DNA from: an uncultured Chromatiaceae bacterium
Lineage (GTDB): Bacteria > Pseudomonadota > Gammaproteobacteria > Enterobacterales > Alteromonadaceae
Reading direction: 5' to 3'
NCBI GenBank assembly: GCA_937978655.1
Contig: CALJUX010000052.1
Coordinates: 1 to 43,607, forward strand
DNA length: 43,607 bases
Below the pieces are notes generated by a model. It did not search any database and was not told the origin of the DNA. It saw only the letters and a program-made list of their open reading frames with translations. Positions 8,373 to 16,928 of this stretch are shown one piece after another. Positions within the stretch are counted from its first letter, which is position 1, and each line of letters begins with the position of its first letter. The translations under genes were made by a program, and so were the position numbers.

Positions 8373-10958
8373 TCAGGCGTTTTCGCCGGCGCTCAGCGGT
8401 TGCAGCATGGCGCGCTGTTGCGCCAGCCAGCGGATCAGTTCTGCTGAGGACAATGGTTTTGCGATCAGATAGCCCTGCACTGCATCGATGCCGTGCAGCG
8501 TCAGAAAATCCAGCTGGCGCTGCTGCTCAACGCCCTCACAGATCACAATCATCTCCAGCGCCTTGCCCAATTTAATCGCGCCGGCCAGGATCTGTTCACG
8601 ATGGGTATCCAGCATACTGAGCAGCGCCATATCAATTTTCAGTTCGCGTACCGGCAAAGTGCCCAGCCGGGTCAGCATTGACTGGCCGGCGCCAAAATCA
8701 TCCATCACCAGTGTGGTGCCGGCCTGTTTCAGCAACTGCAGCGATTTGTGGACCGCCGGCTCATCCGGCAGCAGCGCGCTTTCGGCCAGTTCAAATTTCA
8801 GCCGGTGTGCCGGCGGGTATTTCTGTTCATGCATCAGCATACTGTTGATCAGCGCCGGGCTTTGTAAATCCTGCGCCGACAGATTCATCGACAGCGGCAA
8901 CAGCAGTTGTTGCTCCAGCAACAGGTTTTGCACCCGGCGCACTTCTTTGTACACCCAGGCGCTGATGGTACTCATCAGACCGGCCTCTTCCGCCAGCGGA
9001 ATAAACAGCGCCGGCGACACCGGCCCCAGTTGCGGATGTTGCCAGCGGATAAAGGCCTCCGCGCCGTGCGGCCTGGAATGGCTGACCGACATCATCGGCT
9101 GGAAGACCAGGCTGAACTGTTCAGATCTGGCGGCATGCGCCAGACCGGCCAACAGGGTCAGCCGCTGCCGGCTGTCGGCGCCCAGCTGATGCTGGTAACT
9201 CAGATGACCGGCGGTTTTCTGTACGCAGGTCAGCGCCAGTGCCGCATGCGCCAGCAACTCTTCGGCATCCTGGCCATATTCGCTGCTGACGCTCACCGAG
9301 GCATAACGGGGTTTCAGATCCGGCGTAAAACCATCCACGGTGAATTTCTGGTGTAACAATTTGCGGATGCCGGTCAGTACCGGCACAAAATCCGTTTGCT
9401 GAACCAGCAACGCAAAACGGTCTGCCGCCAGCGCAAATATTGTCTGATGACGCTGCGCACCTAAACTAACCACCGCCACGCCGTGGCGCTGACATAACAG
9501 CGCCAGCGAATCGAGATAAGCATTGACCACCTCAGCGCTTTGCCGCCGGCCCAACGCCGCTTCAATCCGGCTGTATTGCTGGAATTCCAGCAGCAACAAA
9601 CGATAACGGGCCCTGTGCTGCTGCAATTCATAGTTCAGCAGTTCGGCCAGTGCCAGCCGCGACCCCAGGCCATAAAACGGCGCTATTTTGGCGCGGTTCA
9701 GTTCCTGTTGCTGCAGCTTGCTGAGCTGCTCATTACGCTCCAGCAAGGCTTGTTGCATGTGCGCCTGCCGCACTTTCTGCAGATAAATACCGAGCACCAG
9801 ACTGCTGGTCATCAGCACCGCCGCCAGCGTCGTGGCCAGCTCCGGCACCGCACGCGGCAACGCAGCCTGCGGGATCAGCCCGGTCACACGCAAGGCGGCC
9901 AGCACTATGCTCAGCATTAACGCCGACATCGGCAGCAAAAACAGCACCGCTTTATGCGTCTGGCGTTTGAGCATCCACAGGCCGGTGCCCGCAGTGGCCA
10001 GTACACAAAGCTGCATCAGGTACAAAGCCCACTGCTTCAGCTGACTTTGCCAGGCATAAGACTGCAACAGTGCGCTAATCAGCGTCGCGCCGAGCAGCAG
10101 TACACTCAGCGCCATCAGACCGTGAAACAACCGGCGCAGCGGCCCGGCCGGCAAAGCAAAATAACCACAGACAAAACCGTTGCAGCTCAGCACCGCCAGT
10201 GGCAACCCCCACTCGGTCAGCTGATTCCACTGTGGCGCCTGCGGCCACAGCCACTGAAAGGGCAAGCCATTCAGTTCGGCCTGCACGGCGGCGATACAGA
10301 TCAATAAACTGCTGAACAGATACAGGCTGTATTGCCGCGTGACGGTTGCCAGCAGCGTCGCCAGCAAGGCGGCAAACAGCAGAATGCCGAGGAAAAAACT
10401 GTGCAACAGCTGTTGCCGGTTTGCCTGCTGTACGGCCGCGTCCTGCCCGACATAACGCACCGGCAAATGACTGAGCCCGACATTGTGCAACCGCACAAAC
10501 AGCTGCGACTGCGCCGAAGGCCAGTTCACAGGTAACATAAAAGGGCTGACCGGGATGGGGCGCCCGGCAAAAGGCCGCTGATCGCCGGTCAGCAGCTGTT
10601 GTTCCAGCTGACCGTCCGGGCTTAACAGATAAAAATCGACTTCATCGAGAAAAGGCGCATCCAGCGCAATGGCATAACCGGGGCGCGGTTCCAGCACCAG
10701 CCGGAACCACAAGGTACCAAGACCATAGCCCAGCAACCGCTCTGGCTGGGCCAACAACTGCCAGCGGGCCGGATCAATCTGCTGCGCCTGCTGGGGCGTC
10801 TGTACCGCTGCATCCTGTAACAACCAGACCTGCAACGGCAGTTCTGCCGGCGCCTGACGACTGCTGCCAAGTGCCAGCGCCAGACACAGGCCGGCAACAA
10901 TAAACAGCGCTGTGGCACACAGCCACAACGCTTTTGGCAAGGCAAACAGAGAATTCAA
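8373..10958 (-). CDS. 7TM-sensor EAL phosphodiesterase with degenerate GGDEF domain
   Basis: An 861-residue membrane protein. After an N-terminal membrane anchor (8-30), residues ~40-175 look like the periplasmic 7TMR-DISM extracellular domain, followed by about seven transmembrane helices (185-395). A short coiled coil (~398-422, rich in Gln/Leu) leads to a decayed GGDEF domain in which the signature is replaced by AADRF (511-515). The EAL domain (~600-850) keeps the likely catalytic set: E634 (EAF in place of EAL), N692, E724 in ELAES, D753-D754 in DDFGAGQS, K774, E808 in CEGVE, and Q828. The probable role is c-di-GMP hydrolysis controlled by an envelope signal. The start is TTG at 10958 after AGGA. 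It is a single gene. Confidence 0.88.
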   Translation of the reverse strand: MNSLFALPKALWLCATALFIVAGLCLALALGSSRQAPAELPLQVWLLQDAAVQTPQQAQQIDPARWQLLAQPERLLGYGLGTLWFRLVLEPRPGYAIALDAPFLDEVDFYLLSPDGQLEQQLLTGDQRPFAGRPIPVSPFMLPVNWPSAQSQLFVRLHNVGLSHLPVRYVGQDAAVQQANRQQLLHSFFLGILLFAALLATLLATVTRQYSLYLFSSLLICIAAVQAELNGLPFQWLWPQAPQWNQLTEWGLPLAVLSCNGFVCGYFALPAGPLRRLFHGLMALSVLLLGATLISALLQSYAWQSQLKQWALYLMQLCVLATAGTGLWMLKRQTHKAVLFLLPMSALMLSIVLAALRVTGLIPQAALPRAVPELATTLAAVLMTSSLVLGIYLQKVRQAHMQQALLERNEQLSKLQQQELNRAKIAPFYGLGSRLALAELLNYELQQHRARYRLLLLEFQQYSRIEAALGRRQSAEVVNAYLDSLALLCQRHGVAVVSLGAQRHQTIFALAADRFALLVQQTDFVPVLTGIRKLLHQKFTVDGFTPDLKPRYASVSVSSEYGQDAEELLAHAALALTCVQKTAGHLSYQHQLGADSRQRLTLLAGLAHAARSEQFSLVFQPMMSVSHSRPHGAEAFIRWQHPQLGPVSPALFIPLAEEAGLMSTISAWVYKEVRRVQNLLLEQQLLLPLSMNLSAQDLQSPALINSMLMHEQKYPPAHRLKFELAESALLPDEPAVHKSLQLLKQAGTTLVMDDFGAGQSMLTRLGTLPVRELKIDMALLSMLDTHREQILAGAIKLGKALEMIVICEGVEQQRQLDFLTLHGIDAVQGYLIAKPLSSAELIRWLAQQRAMLQPLSAGENA

Positions 10959-11001
10959 CGATCAGGTCCTGTCGCAGTCAGGAGCGCAGCACCAAGGCGG
11001 G

Positions 11002-11436
11002 TTACCCCAGCGCTTTCTCCATACTGATGGTTTGTGAGCTGTAGCGATATTTGCCATAAGAGGGACACTTTTTAAAGCCCTTCTGCAGATAAAAATTCAG
11101 CGCTTTGCTGTTGATGATGCGCGCGGTGGCCAGCACGGCCTGAAAACCGCCACTGCGGGCTTTTTGTTCCAGATACTGTAACACAGCCGACCCCACGCCC
11201 GGCGCACTGGAATACATCCGTTTAATTTCCGCACGCCGCTCATCTTCGCGCCGCAGCAGTCCGCAGCCAACGGCCTGCCCATCGTGCCAGGCCACCACAG
11301 CCAGTAACAAACCGGGCTCGTCAAAGCTGAGTTTTTGCGGTTCCTCACCCTGAATTTGCCCCAATGCGTTGGCCAGCCGGCTGAATAACGCCAGCAACGC
11401 CGGGTCTGTCAGTTCTACTTCGGTCATTCGATACAT
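11002..11436 (-). CDS. GNAT-family N-acetyltransferase
   Basis: A 144-residue protein with the GNAT fold: the beta4 strand and acetyl-CoA loop are AEIKRMYSSAPGVGSAVLQYLEQKA, and the C-terminal part NSKALNFYLQKGFKKCPSYGKY is the usual alpha4/beta6-7 pattern (N.. A..FY.K.GF). The substrate cannot be read from the sequence. The frame extends upstream into the neighbouring gene, but the ATG at 11436, with GGAG 6 nt ahead of it, starts just after that gene stops (13 nt gap), so the two are probably cotranscribed. Confidence 0.87.
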   Translation of the reverse strand: MYRMTEVELTDPALLALFSRLANALGQIQGEEPQKLSFDEPGLLLAVVAWHDGQAVGCGLLRREDERRAEIKRMYSSAPGVGSAVLQYLEQKARSGGFQAVLATARIINSKALNFYLQKGFKKCPSYGKYRYSSQTISMEKALG

Positions 11437-11449
11437 TACAAACTCCGCT

Positions 11450-12202
11450 TTATTGCTGATTACCGATCCCGGCGACCGGGTCCATGAGCTGCTCAAACTG
11501 CGCGGTCAGCGGGCCAACCAACGCCTGATGTTTCTGATGAATGTAGTGATACAACGGCAATTGTTCCAGTACAGGCAGTACCGCCTGTACCTTTATTCCT
11601 GCCATCTGCCGCAGCACATGATCGGCTTCGGCTTTGGGTAGCACCGCGACATCAACACGTCCTTTTGCCACGTACAGCAGCGCCTGTTCCAGCGTCAGTG
11701 CCGGTACTTGCTGCTGTATCTGATGGCGTTTTAACCGGTCTTCGACCGATAACATGCCGGCAATACAAGCCACCCGCAGGCCGCGCAGATCGGCCCAGTG
11801 GCGCGGGCTGATACGGCTGTCGCTGACATAGGCGGTCAGTTCCAGCTGATAAATGGGAACCGGGATCTGCAGCAATTGCGGAATTTGCTGCGCCAGTGTT
11901 GCCGCGGCAGCCAGATTGCCGTCAATCAGCTCCCCGCGCACCGCTTCGAGCCGTAAACGCTCCAGCGGCATCGGCTCAAGCTGCATCTGCAAACCCAGAT
12001 TGTGATACGCCTGCCCGACCCGCACCACCAGCGGATGTTGCCCGGAGATTTGCAGCAGCGTGCCAATATGCATCACCGCAGCTTCGGCACCTGCCGCGCC
12101 CTGCAGCAACATCGGTGTCAGCAATAACGCACGCCACAGCTGGCATAACCCGCGTCGTCCTGTCGCTGCATAAGGCCTTGCCATCATCTTCATCTTTCCC
12201 AT
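11450..12202 (-). CDS. periplasmic solute-binding-like protein (SBP_bac_3 type)
   Basis: About 250 residues with a signal peptide (basic N-terminus, then LWRALLLTPMLLQGAAGAEA). The mature part reads like the small two-lobed solute-binding fold used by amino-acid transporters and by many standalone proteins: YHNLGLQMQLEPMPLERLRLEAVRGELIDGN near the N-terminus, then WADLRGLRVACIAGMLSVEDRL and GRVDVAVLPKAEADHVL. No permease or ATPase gene is nearby, so it may be a sensor-like or orphan binding protein. The ATG at 12202 (MGKMKMM) is preferred over a TTG ten codons upstream, though the exact start is uncertain. It is divergent from the M3 peptidase gene. Confidence 0.72.
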   Translation of the reverse strand: MGKMKMMARPYAATGRRGLCQLWRALLLTPMLLQGAAGAEAAVMHIGTLLQISGQHPLVVRVGQAYHNLGLQMQLEPMPLERLRLEAVRGELIDGNLAAAATLAQQIPQLLQIPVPIYQLELTAYVSDSRISPRHWADLRGLRVACIAGMLSVEDRLKRHQIQQQVPALTLEQALLYVAKGRVDVAVLPKAEADHVLRQMAGIKVQAVLPVLEQLPLYHYIHQKHQALVGPLTAQFEQLMDPVAGIGNQQ

Positions 12203-12324
12203 TCGGCGCACAAAGCCGGCGATTGGCTGCAAAAAATTCGTGATATTGTCACAGTCTTTGGCATACTCGATCGGCTGATTCCAGTGATAACAATAGTCAA
12301 ACTTCTGTTCCAGAGGATTCCACG

Positions 12325-14514
12325 ATGAAAAAAACTCTCGTTGCGACCACAGTCGCTACTGTATTGGCTTTAAGTGCCTGTACCGACAACAAACCGGCTG
12401 CGCCTGAGCAAAAAGCCGCTGCACCGGCAGACGCTGCCGCCGCAAAAGCCGAACCAGCCGCAGTGGCGGCAGAGAATCCGTTACTGAAACGCAGCTCACT
12501 GCAATATCAGGCGCCGGAATTCGATAAGATCAAAACTGAGCATTTCCTGCCGGCCATGCTGCAGGGCATTGAAGAACACGCCAAAGAAATCGAAGCCATC
12601 GCCAATAACGCAGAACCTGCCACTTTCGAAAACACTATAGTCGCGATGGAAAAAACCGGTGATTTACTCGGCCGCGCCAGTGGTATTTTCTTTAACCTGT
12701 CCGGCTCAAACAGCAATGCTGAGATCCTGAAAATTCAGGCCGAGATTTCGCCAAAACTGGCGGCGCACAGCGACAACATCAACCTGAACCCAACGCTGTT
12801 TGCCCGCGTCAAAGCAGTGTACGACAATCGTGCCAGCCTGAACCTGGACCCGGAATCACTGCGTTTAACTGAAGTGACTTATGAACGTTTTGTCCGCGCC
12901 GGTGCTTTGCTTGATGACGCGCAGAAAACCCAAATCCGCGCCCTGAACGAAGAAAGCTCAAAGCTGACTACCAAGTTCAGCCAGAACCTGCTGCAAATCA
13001 CCAAAGACATCGCGATTTTTGTTGATGACAAAGCCAAACTGGCTGGTTTCTCTGACGCTGAAATCGCTGCAGCCGCTGAAGGCGCCAAGGCCAAAGGTCA
13101 GGACGGCAAGTACATCATCGAAATCACCAACACCACGCGTCAACCAGCGTTAGCCCAGCTGGAAAACCGCGAACTGCGCCAGCAGATCTGGGAAGCCTCG
13201 GCTTACCGCGGCACTAAAGGTGAAACTGACAACCGGCCACTGGTTGCCCGTTTAGCGCAAATCCGCGCTGAACGCGCCAAGTTACTCGGCTTTGACACTC
13301 ACGCGCATTTCTCGCTGGATCAAAGCATGGCGAAAAATCCAAAAGCCGTAATGGACATGCTGGGCAGCATGGCGCCGACTGTGGTGGAAAACACCAAAAA
13401 AGAAGCGGCGGCGATTCAGGACATGATCAAACAGACCGGTGGCAATTTCGAGCTGCAGCCATGGGACTGGGAGTTCTACGCCGAGAAAGTGCGTAAAGCC
13501 AAATACGATTTAGACGAAAACGAAGTGAAACCATACTTCGAATTCAACCGTGTGTTACACGACGGCGTGTTCTACACCATGAACAAACTGTTTGGTATCA
13601 GCTTCAAAAAACGGCCAGACCTGCCGGTTTACCACCCGGATGTAGAAGCGTACGAAGTGTTTGACGCCGACGGCAGCAGCATCGCGATTTTCTACGCCGA
13701 CTACTTCGCCCGTGAAGGTAAACGTGGTGGCGCCTGGATGAGCTCTTTTGTTGAACAAAGTGAATTGCTGAACGACAAGCCAGTCGTCGTTAACGTGATG
13801 AACATTCCAAAAGGCCCGGCCGGCGAACCAACGCTGGTCAGCTATGACAACGTCACCACCATTTTCCACGAATTAGGCCACGGCTTACACGGTATTTTCT
13901 CCAAAGTGAAATACCCGACGCTGGCCGGTACTTCAGTGTCGCGTGACTTCGTTGAATTCCCGTCGACCTTCCAGGAAGACTGGGCGGCGCACCCGGACGT
14001 GATTGGCAACTACGCCAAACACTATAAAACCGGTGAGCCAATCCCAGCCGAACTGCTGGCAAAAATCATGAAATCGCGCAGCTTCAACCAGGGTTTCGAC
14101 ACGCTGGAATATATGGCCGCGGCTTTAGTCGATATGGAATGGCACTCTATTCCGGCCGGCACCAAAATTGACGACGTGGAAAAATTTGAGGCCGACGCGC
14201 TGAAAAAACACGGCGTGGATTTAGCGGTCGTACCACCACGCTACAAGTCGACGTATTTCAGCCACTCAATGGGCGGCGGCTACTCAGCCGGTTATTACGC
14301 TTATATGTGGTCAGAAATTCTGGCGGCGGACGCCTTTGCTTTTGTGCAGCAACAAGGTGGCCTGAAGCTGGAAAACGGCGCTAACTTCCGTAAAAACATC
14401 CTGTCGGTCGGTAACACCAAAGATCCGATGGAAGCCTACAAAGCCTTCCGCGGCAAAGAACCAACCACAGATGGCCTGCTGATCCGCCGTGGTCTGAAAG
14501 CACCGGTGAACTAA
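12325..14514 (+). CDS. dcp: lipoprotein M3 peptidyl-dipeptidase (Dcp-like)
   Basis: A 729-residue zinc metallopeptidase of family M3 with an outer-membrane or periplasmic lipoprotein signal: MKKTLVATTVATVLALSAC, C19 lipidated. An Ala/Pro/Lys-rich tether runs to about residue 50. The zinc site is HELGH at 515-519 within NVTTIFHELGHGLHGIFS. PPRYKSTYFSHSMGGGYSAGYY is the Dcp substrate-binding segment. Dcp enzymes release dipeptides from peptide C-termini. E. coli Dcp lacks a lipobox, so location differs. The start ATG follows AGAGG. The codons look unusually uniform, which suggests strong expression. The gene stands alone and ends at a clear terminator; it is the second M3 peptidase in the window. 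Confidence 0.93.
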   Translation: MKKTLVATTVATVLALSACTDNKPAAPEQKAAAPADAAAAKAEPAAVAAENPLLKRSSLQYQAPEFDKIKTEHFLPAMLQGIEEHAKEIEAIANNAEPATFENTIVAMEKTGDLLGRASGIFFNLSGSNSNAEILKIQAEISPKLAAHSDNINLNPTLFARVKAVYDNRASLNLDPESLRLTEVTYERFVRAGALLDDAQKTQIRALNEESSKLTTKFSQNLLQITKDIAIFVDDKAKLAGFSDAEIAAAAEGAKAKGQDGKYIIEITNTTRQPALAQLENRELRQQIWEASAYRGTKGETDNRPLVARLAQIRAERAKLLGFDTHAHFSLDQSMAKNPKAVMDMLGSMAPTVVENTKKEAAAIQDMIKQTGGNFELQPWDWEFYAEKVRKAKYDLDENEVKPYFEFNRVLHDGVFYTMNKLFGISFKKRPDLPVYHPDVEAYEVFDADGSSIAIFYADYFAREGKRGGAWMSSFVEQSELLNDKPVVVNVMNIPKGPAGEPTLVSYDNVTTIFHELGHGLHGIFSKVKYPTLAGTSVSRDFVEFPSTFQEDWAAHPDVIGNYAKHYKTGEPIPAELLAKIMKSRSFNQGFDTLEYMAAALVDMEWHSIPAGTKIDDVEKFEADALKKHGVDLAVVPPRYKSTYFSHSMGGGYSAGYYAYMWSEILAADAFAFVQQQGGLKLENGANFRKNILSVGNTKDPMEAYKAFRGKEPTTDGLLIRRGLKAPVN

Positions 14515-14537
14515 GCAACACAGTTTGCTGTGAATAC

Positions 14538-14561
14538 AAAGGGGACTGCGGTCCCCTTTTT
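14538..14561 (+). terminator. rho-independent terminator of the M3 peptidase gene
   Basis: The 8-bp stem AAGGGGAC / GTCCCCTT with tetraloop TGCG runs directly into a run of Ts, 23 nt after the stop codon. This is a textbook intrinsic terminator. Confidence 0.95.
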
Positions 14562-14577
14562 CTTGCCGGCACGAAAA

Positions 14578-14728
14578 CGCGGTTGGCTTGATCTGCCGCA
14601 AACCAGTTCGTCCCTGATTGGCCTAGGCTTAGCACGAACATTGACTGGTGCCGCGTGGATACCACAGGCACCAGACCCGTCGTTTTCCTGTGAGTCAATT
14701 CGCCCGGTCTCTGTCCCGGGCTTTTTTT
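14578..14728 (+). ncRNA. candidate structured small RNA or attenuated leader
   Basis: This stretch between two terminators codes for nothing recognisable but is rich in helices. GGTT..GGC / GCC..AACC can pair at about 14580-14607. A strong hairpin CTGGTGCC (14645-14652) with GGCACCAG (14667-14674) contains an inner GTGG-ATA-CCAC. TTGACT (14641-14646) and AGTCAA (14693-14698) can form an alternative outer stem. The last element is a GC hairpin with seven Ts at 14702-14728. It lies 105 nt upstream of the glutamine amidotransferase start, so it could be a terminated leader (attenuator) or an independent RNA. I recognise no Rfam family and see no convincing promoter. Confidence 0.4.
14702..14728 (+). 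terminator. rho-independent terminator upstream of the amidotransferase gene
   Basis: Stem GCCCGG / CCGGGC with an 8-nt loop is followed by TTTTTTT. No coding sequence ends here; the M3 peptidase already has its own terminator at 14538-14561. So it either ends a small RNA or acts as an attenuator for the gene at 14834. Confidence 0.85.
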
Positions 14729-14833
14729 GCCTGCAATTTTTACTGACTCTTTATAGGCCGGCACCGACGCTTTGCAGCATTTTTACAGCCTGCCCTTTTA
14801 CAATGCCCTGGTGTTTTCCAGCAGGAACCCGAT

Positions 14834-15592
14834 ATGTACAGCCCACTTCAACCTATCGCGATTTGCCAGCATGATGCTACCCAGGGACCGGCTTATTTGC
14901 AGACCTTTCTTGACCAGCACGGTTTGCCTTACCAGATTTTTGCCGTTAATCAGGGCGATGACGCGCCGGTGTGCGCCAAGGATTACGCCGCCGTTGTGGT
15001 GCTGGGTTCGAATGCCAGCGTCAACCAGCCACTGCGCTGGATCCGCCGCGAAGAACAGTTATTAGCCGATGCCATTGTGCGCCACAAGCCAATCCTCGGT
15101 CATTGTTTTGGCGGCCAGTTGCTGGCAAAAGTGCTGGGGGCGGAAGTAAGACCTAACATGGTGCCGCATATCGGCTGGGACAAAGTACAGCGCACCCTGT
15201 ATCCGGAAGCACGATTCTGGCTGGGTGAGCAGCAGGACCTGTTTATGTTTCATTGGCATTTTGAAACTTTCCAGATCCCAAAAGGGGCCAAGCGCCTGTT
15301 GTTTGGTCAATATTGTCTGAATAAAGCTTTTGCCTATGGCCCGCATCTGGCGTTGCAGTCGCATCTGGAAGTCACCGCAGAATCGGTACGGAACTGGTGC
15401 CGGCAAGACCATGCCAATATCTGCAAGTATGCGCATCTGAACTCAGTGCAGAGCGAGGACTGCATTCTTGCCGAGCTGCACAGCAAAGTCAGCGCTTTGC
15501 ACCAGACCGCCAATACAGTCTACCGGCGCTGGCTGCAACAGATCCCCGCCCTGCAACCACAGCTGCAATGCCACCGTCAGCTGGCGCTTTAA
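14834..15592 (+). CDS. class I glutamine amidotransferase-like protein
   Basis: A 252-residue protein with the type 1 GATase fold, related to the standalone GuaA-GATase-like proteins. The nucleophile elbow is ILGHCFGGQLLAKVLG (C91), the WHFETF segment around H142 replaces the common WHGDTF, and SHLEVT supplies the catalytic H177 and E179 (usual form HPEVT). It therefore has a full Cys-His-Glu triad. The acceptor partner is unknown and no synthetase is adjacent. The start ATG follows AGGA with a 7-nt gap. A terminator-bearing structured leader lies upstream, and a small unknown gene follows after 21 nt, probably in the same transcript. Confidence 0.88.
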   Translation: MYSPLQPIAICQHDATQGPAYLQTFLDQHGLPYQIFAVNQGDDAPVCAKDYAAVVVLGSNASVNQPLRWIRREEQLLADAIVRHKPILGHCFGGQLLAKVLGAEVRPNMVPHIGWDKVQRTLYPEARFWLGEQQDLFMFHWHFETFQIPKGAKRLLFGQYCLNKAFAYGPHLALQSHLEVTAESVRNWCRQDHANICKYAHLNSVQSEDCILAELHSKVSALHQTANTVYRRWLQQIPALQPQLQCHRQLAL

Positions 15593-15613
15593 CTCCGGGA
15601 AAGGACAAGTGTA

Positions 15614-15892
15614 ATGTCGGCACTGATCGTTTGCGAGGCAGGTCTGCCCACTCACCAGATCCTGCAAAAAGTGGCTGAAGCGCAGCTACATACCAAAAAC
15701 TCTTTGCATTTGCTGGTGGCCTATCTGCCCAGCCAAGACCCGGCCATCACAGCACAAAGGCTCAGGCAAAGTCTGAAAGCACATGCACTGAGTGCAGATA
15801 TCAGTCAGATTGACTGGTTACCTGCCACGGAAATACCGGAGCGGGTACAGCGGCTCACCATGCAGCATCAGTTTGAACTGGTCTGGTGGTGA
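15614..15892 (+). CDS. small protein of unknown function downstream of the amidotransferase
   Basis: A 92-residue cytoplasmic protein with an AAGGAC ribosome binding site, 21 nt after the amidotransferase gene. It begins MSALIVCEAGLPTHQILQKVAEA, continues with a beta strand NSLHLLVAYLPS, and ends HQFELVWW. The alternation of beta and alpha segments recalls half of a universal-stress-type fold, but I do not recognise the family. Its stop faces the phzF-like gene across 19 nt. Confidence 0.65.
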   Translation: MSALIVCEAGLPTHQILQKVAEAQLHTKNSLHLLVAYLPSQDPAITAQRLRQSLKAHALSADISQIDWLPATEIPERVQRLTMQHQFELVWW

Positions 15893-15911
15893 CAATACGA
15901 CCGCGAGAGCT

Positions 15912-16802
15912 TCAGCAGGTTTTGTCGCCACCGTCATTAAACCCGTCGAACAGATCTGTTGTGACGCCGGCGATAGCTGCATGTACACAGATTTGATCTG
16001 CAGACTGCGCTGTCACCACAAAATAACCACCACCGGCAGAAAGTTGTTGCACCTGCAGTTGCGTGGCGCCCAAACGTTGCAACCAATAAGACGCTAACGA
16101 ACATTGCGCTGAACCGGTGGCGAGGTCTTCGTTAATACCGATGTTGGGGGCAAAATAACGCAGCACATAGCCGATTGCAGTTTGATTGCCGGGCGCAAAC
16201 AGCGGCGCGGTCAGAATAGTAGCGTGATAAGGCTGCAGTTGCCGCAGAACGGTAAAATCCGGCACAAAGGCCTGCACCTGCGCGGCGCTTTCCAGCACTA
16301 AAATCAGGTCACGGGTCGCGAAGCAATCGGTCAGGACCAGGCCCTGTGCCGGCACATTCAGTCTGTCTGTCAACTTCGCCAGTGCCGCTGGCTTTTGCGC
16401 AGGCCAGGCCGGTAAACACATCGCATAACAAAGTTGACCGGCGGCGAGCGCCGATAATTGCAGCGTACTGCGCCTGATTCTCAGGTCGCCAAAGCGACTG
16501 GTGAGCTTGACTTCAGGCCAGGCTGGCCGCTGCGCCAGCACCACAGCGGCCGCCGCCAGACTGCCGTGACCACATAAATTGATTTCCTGAGCGCCGGCAA
16601 ACCAGCGCACCGGGATGGGTTGTGGTGCCGTTTGTGCAGGCGGCAACCGCACAAACACTGTGACCGGCGCCGGTTGTGTCGCGGCAAACGCTTGCAACAC
16701 CGTATCTTCCGGCCATCTGGTCAGCACACAGACAGCCGCCGGATTGCCACTGGCGTCTTCGCTACAAAATACATCTAATACAAATGCTTGCATATTTTCC
16801 AT
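15912..16802 (-). CDS. PhzF-family isomerase-like protein, catalytic glutamate apparently missing
   Basis: A 296-residue protein of the PhzF/YddE family (diaminopimelate-epimerase fold). Typical segments are VFCSEDASGNPAAVCVL at the N-terminus, IPVRWFAGAQEINLCGHGSLAAAAVVLA (H79 of the GH motif), and NIGINEDLATGSAQCSLASYWL in the second half. In PhzF the general acid/base E45 lies in LSESTFV; the aligned stretch here is APVTVFV, with V47 at that place. If the alignment holds, classical PhzF isomerisation is unlikely. The start ATG at 16802 follows AAGG. It is divergent from a GNAT gene and not part of a phenazine cluster. Confidence 0.87.
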   Translation of the reverse strand: MENMQAFVLDVFCSEDASGNPAAVCVLTRWPEDTVLQAFAATQPAPVTVFVRLPPAQTAPQPIPVRWFAGAQEINLCGHGSLAAAAVVLAQRPAWPEVKLTSRFGDLRIRRSTLQLSALAAGQLCYAMCLPAWPAQKPAALAKLTDRLNVPAQGLVLTDCFATRDLILVLESAAQVQAFVPDFTVLRQLQPYHATILTAPLFAPGNQTAIGYVLRYFAPNIGINEDLATGSAQCSLASYWLQRLGATQLQVQQLSAGGGYFVVTAQSADQICVHAAIAGVTTDLFDGFNDGGDKTC

Positions 16803-16928
16803 TGCGCCTTTTGCCGCGATTTTGCACTATGCCTGACGCGGTGGACAGGCCCGCAGCTTAGCAAAAATGACGGCGACAACCACATCGTCGCTATCGTGTT
16901 GCCGGTTTTTATCTTCAGGAGTCCCCCG

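Noticed and set aside
14578..14701. tRNA, tmRNA or 6S RNA in the structured intergenic region
   Set aside because: No T-loop consensus, no CCA end, no tag reading frame and no 6S-like long symmetrical bulge; only an unclassified structured candidate remains.
15912..16802. Phenazine biosynthesis gene
   Set aside because: No other phz genes are nearby and the catalytic glutamate seems absent, so only family membership is claimed.
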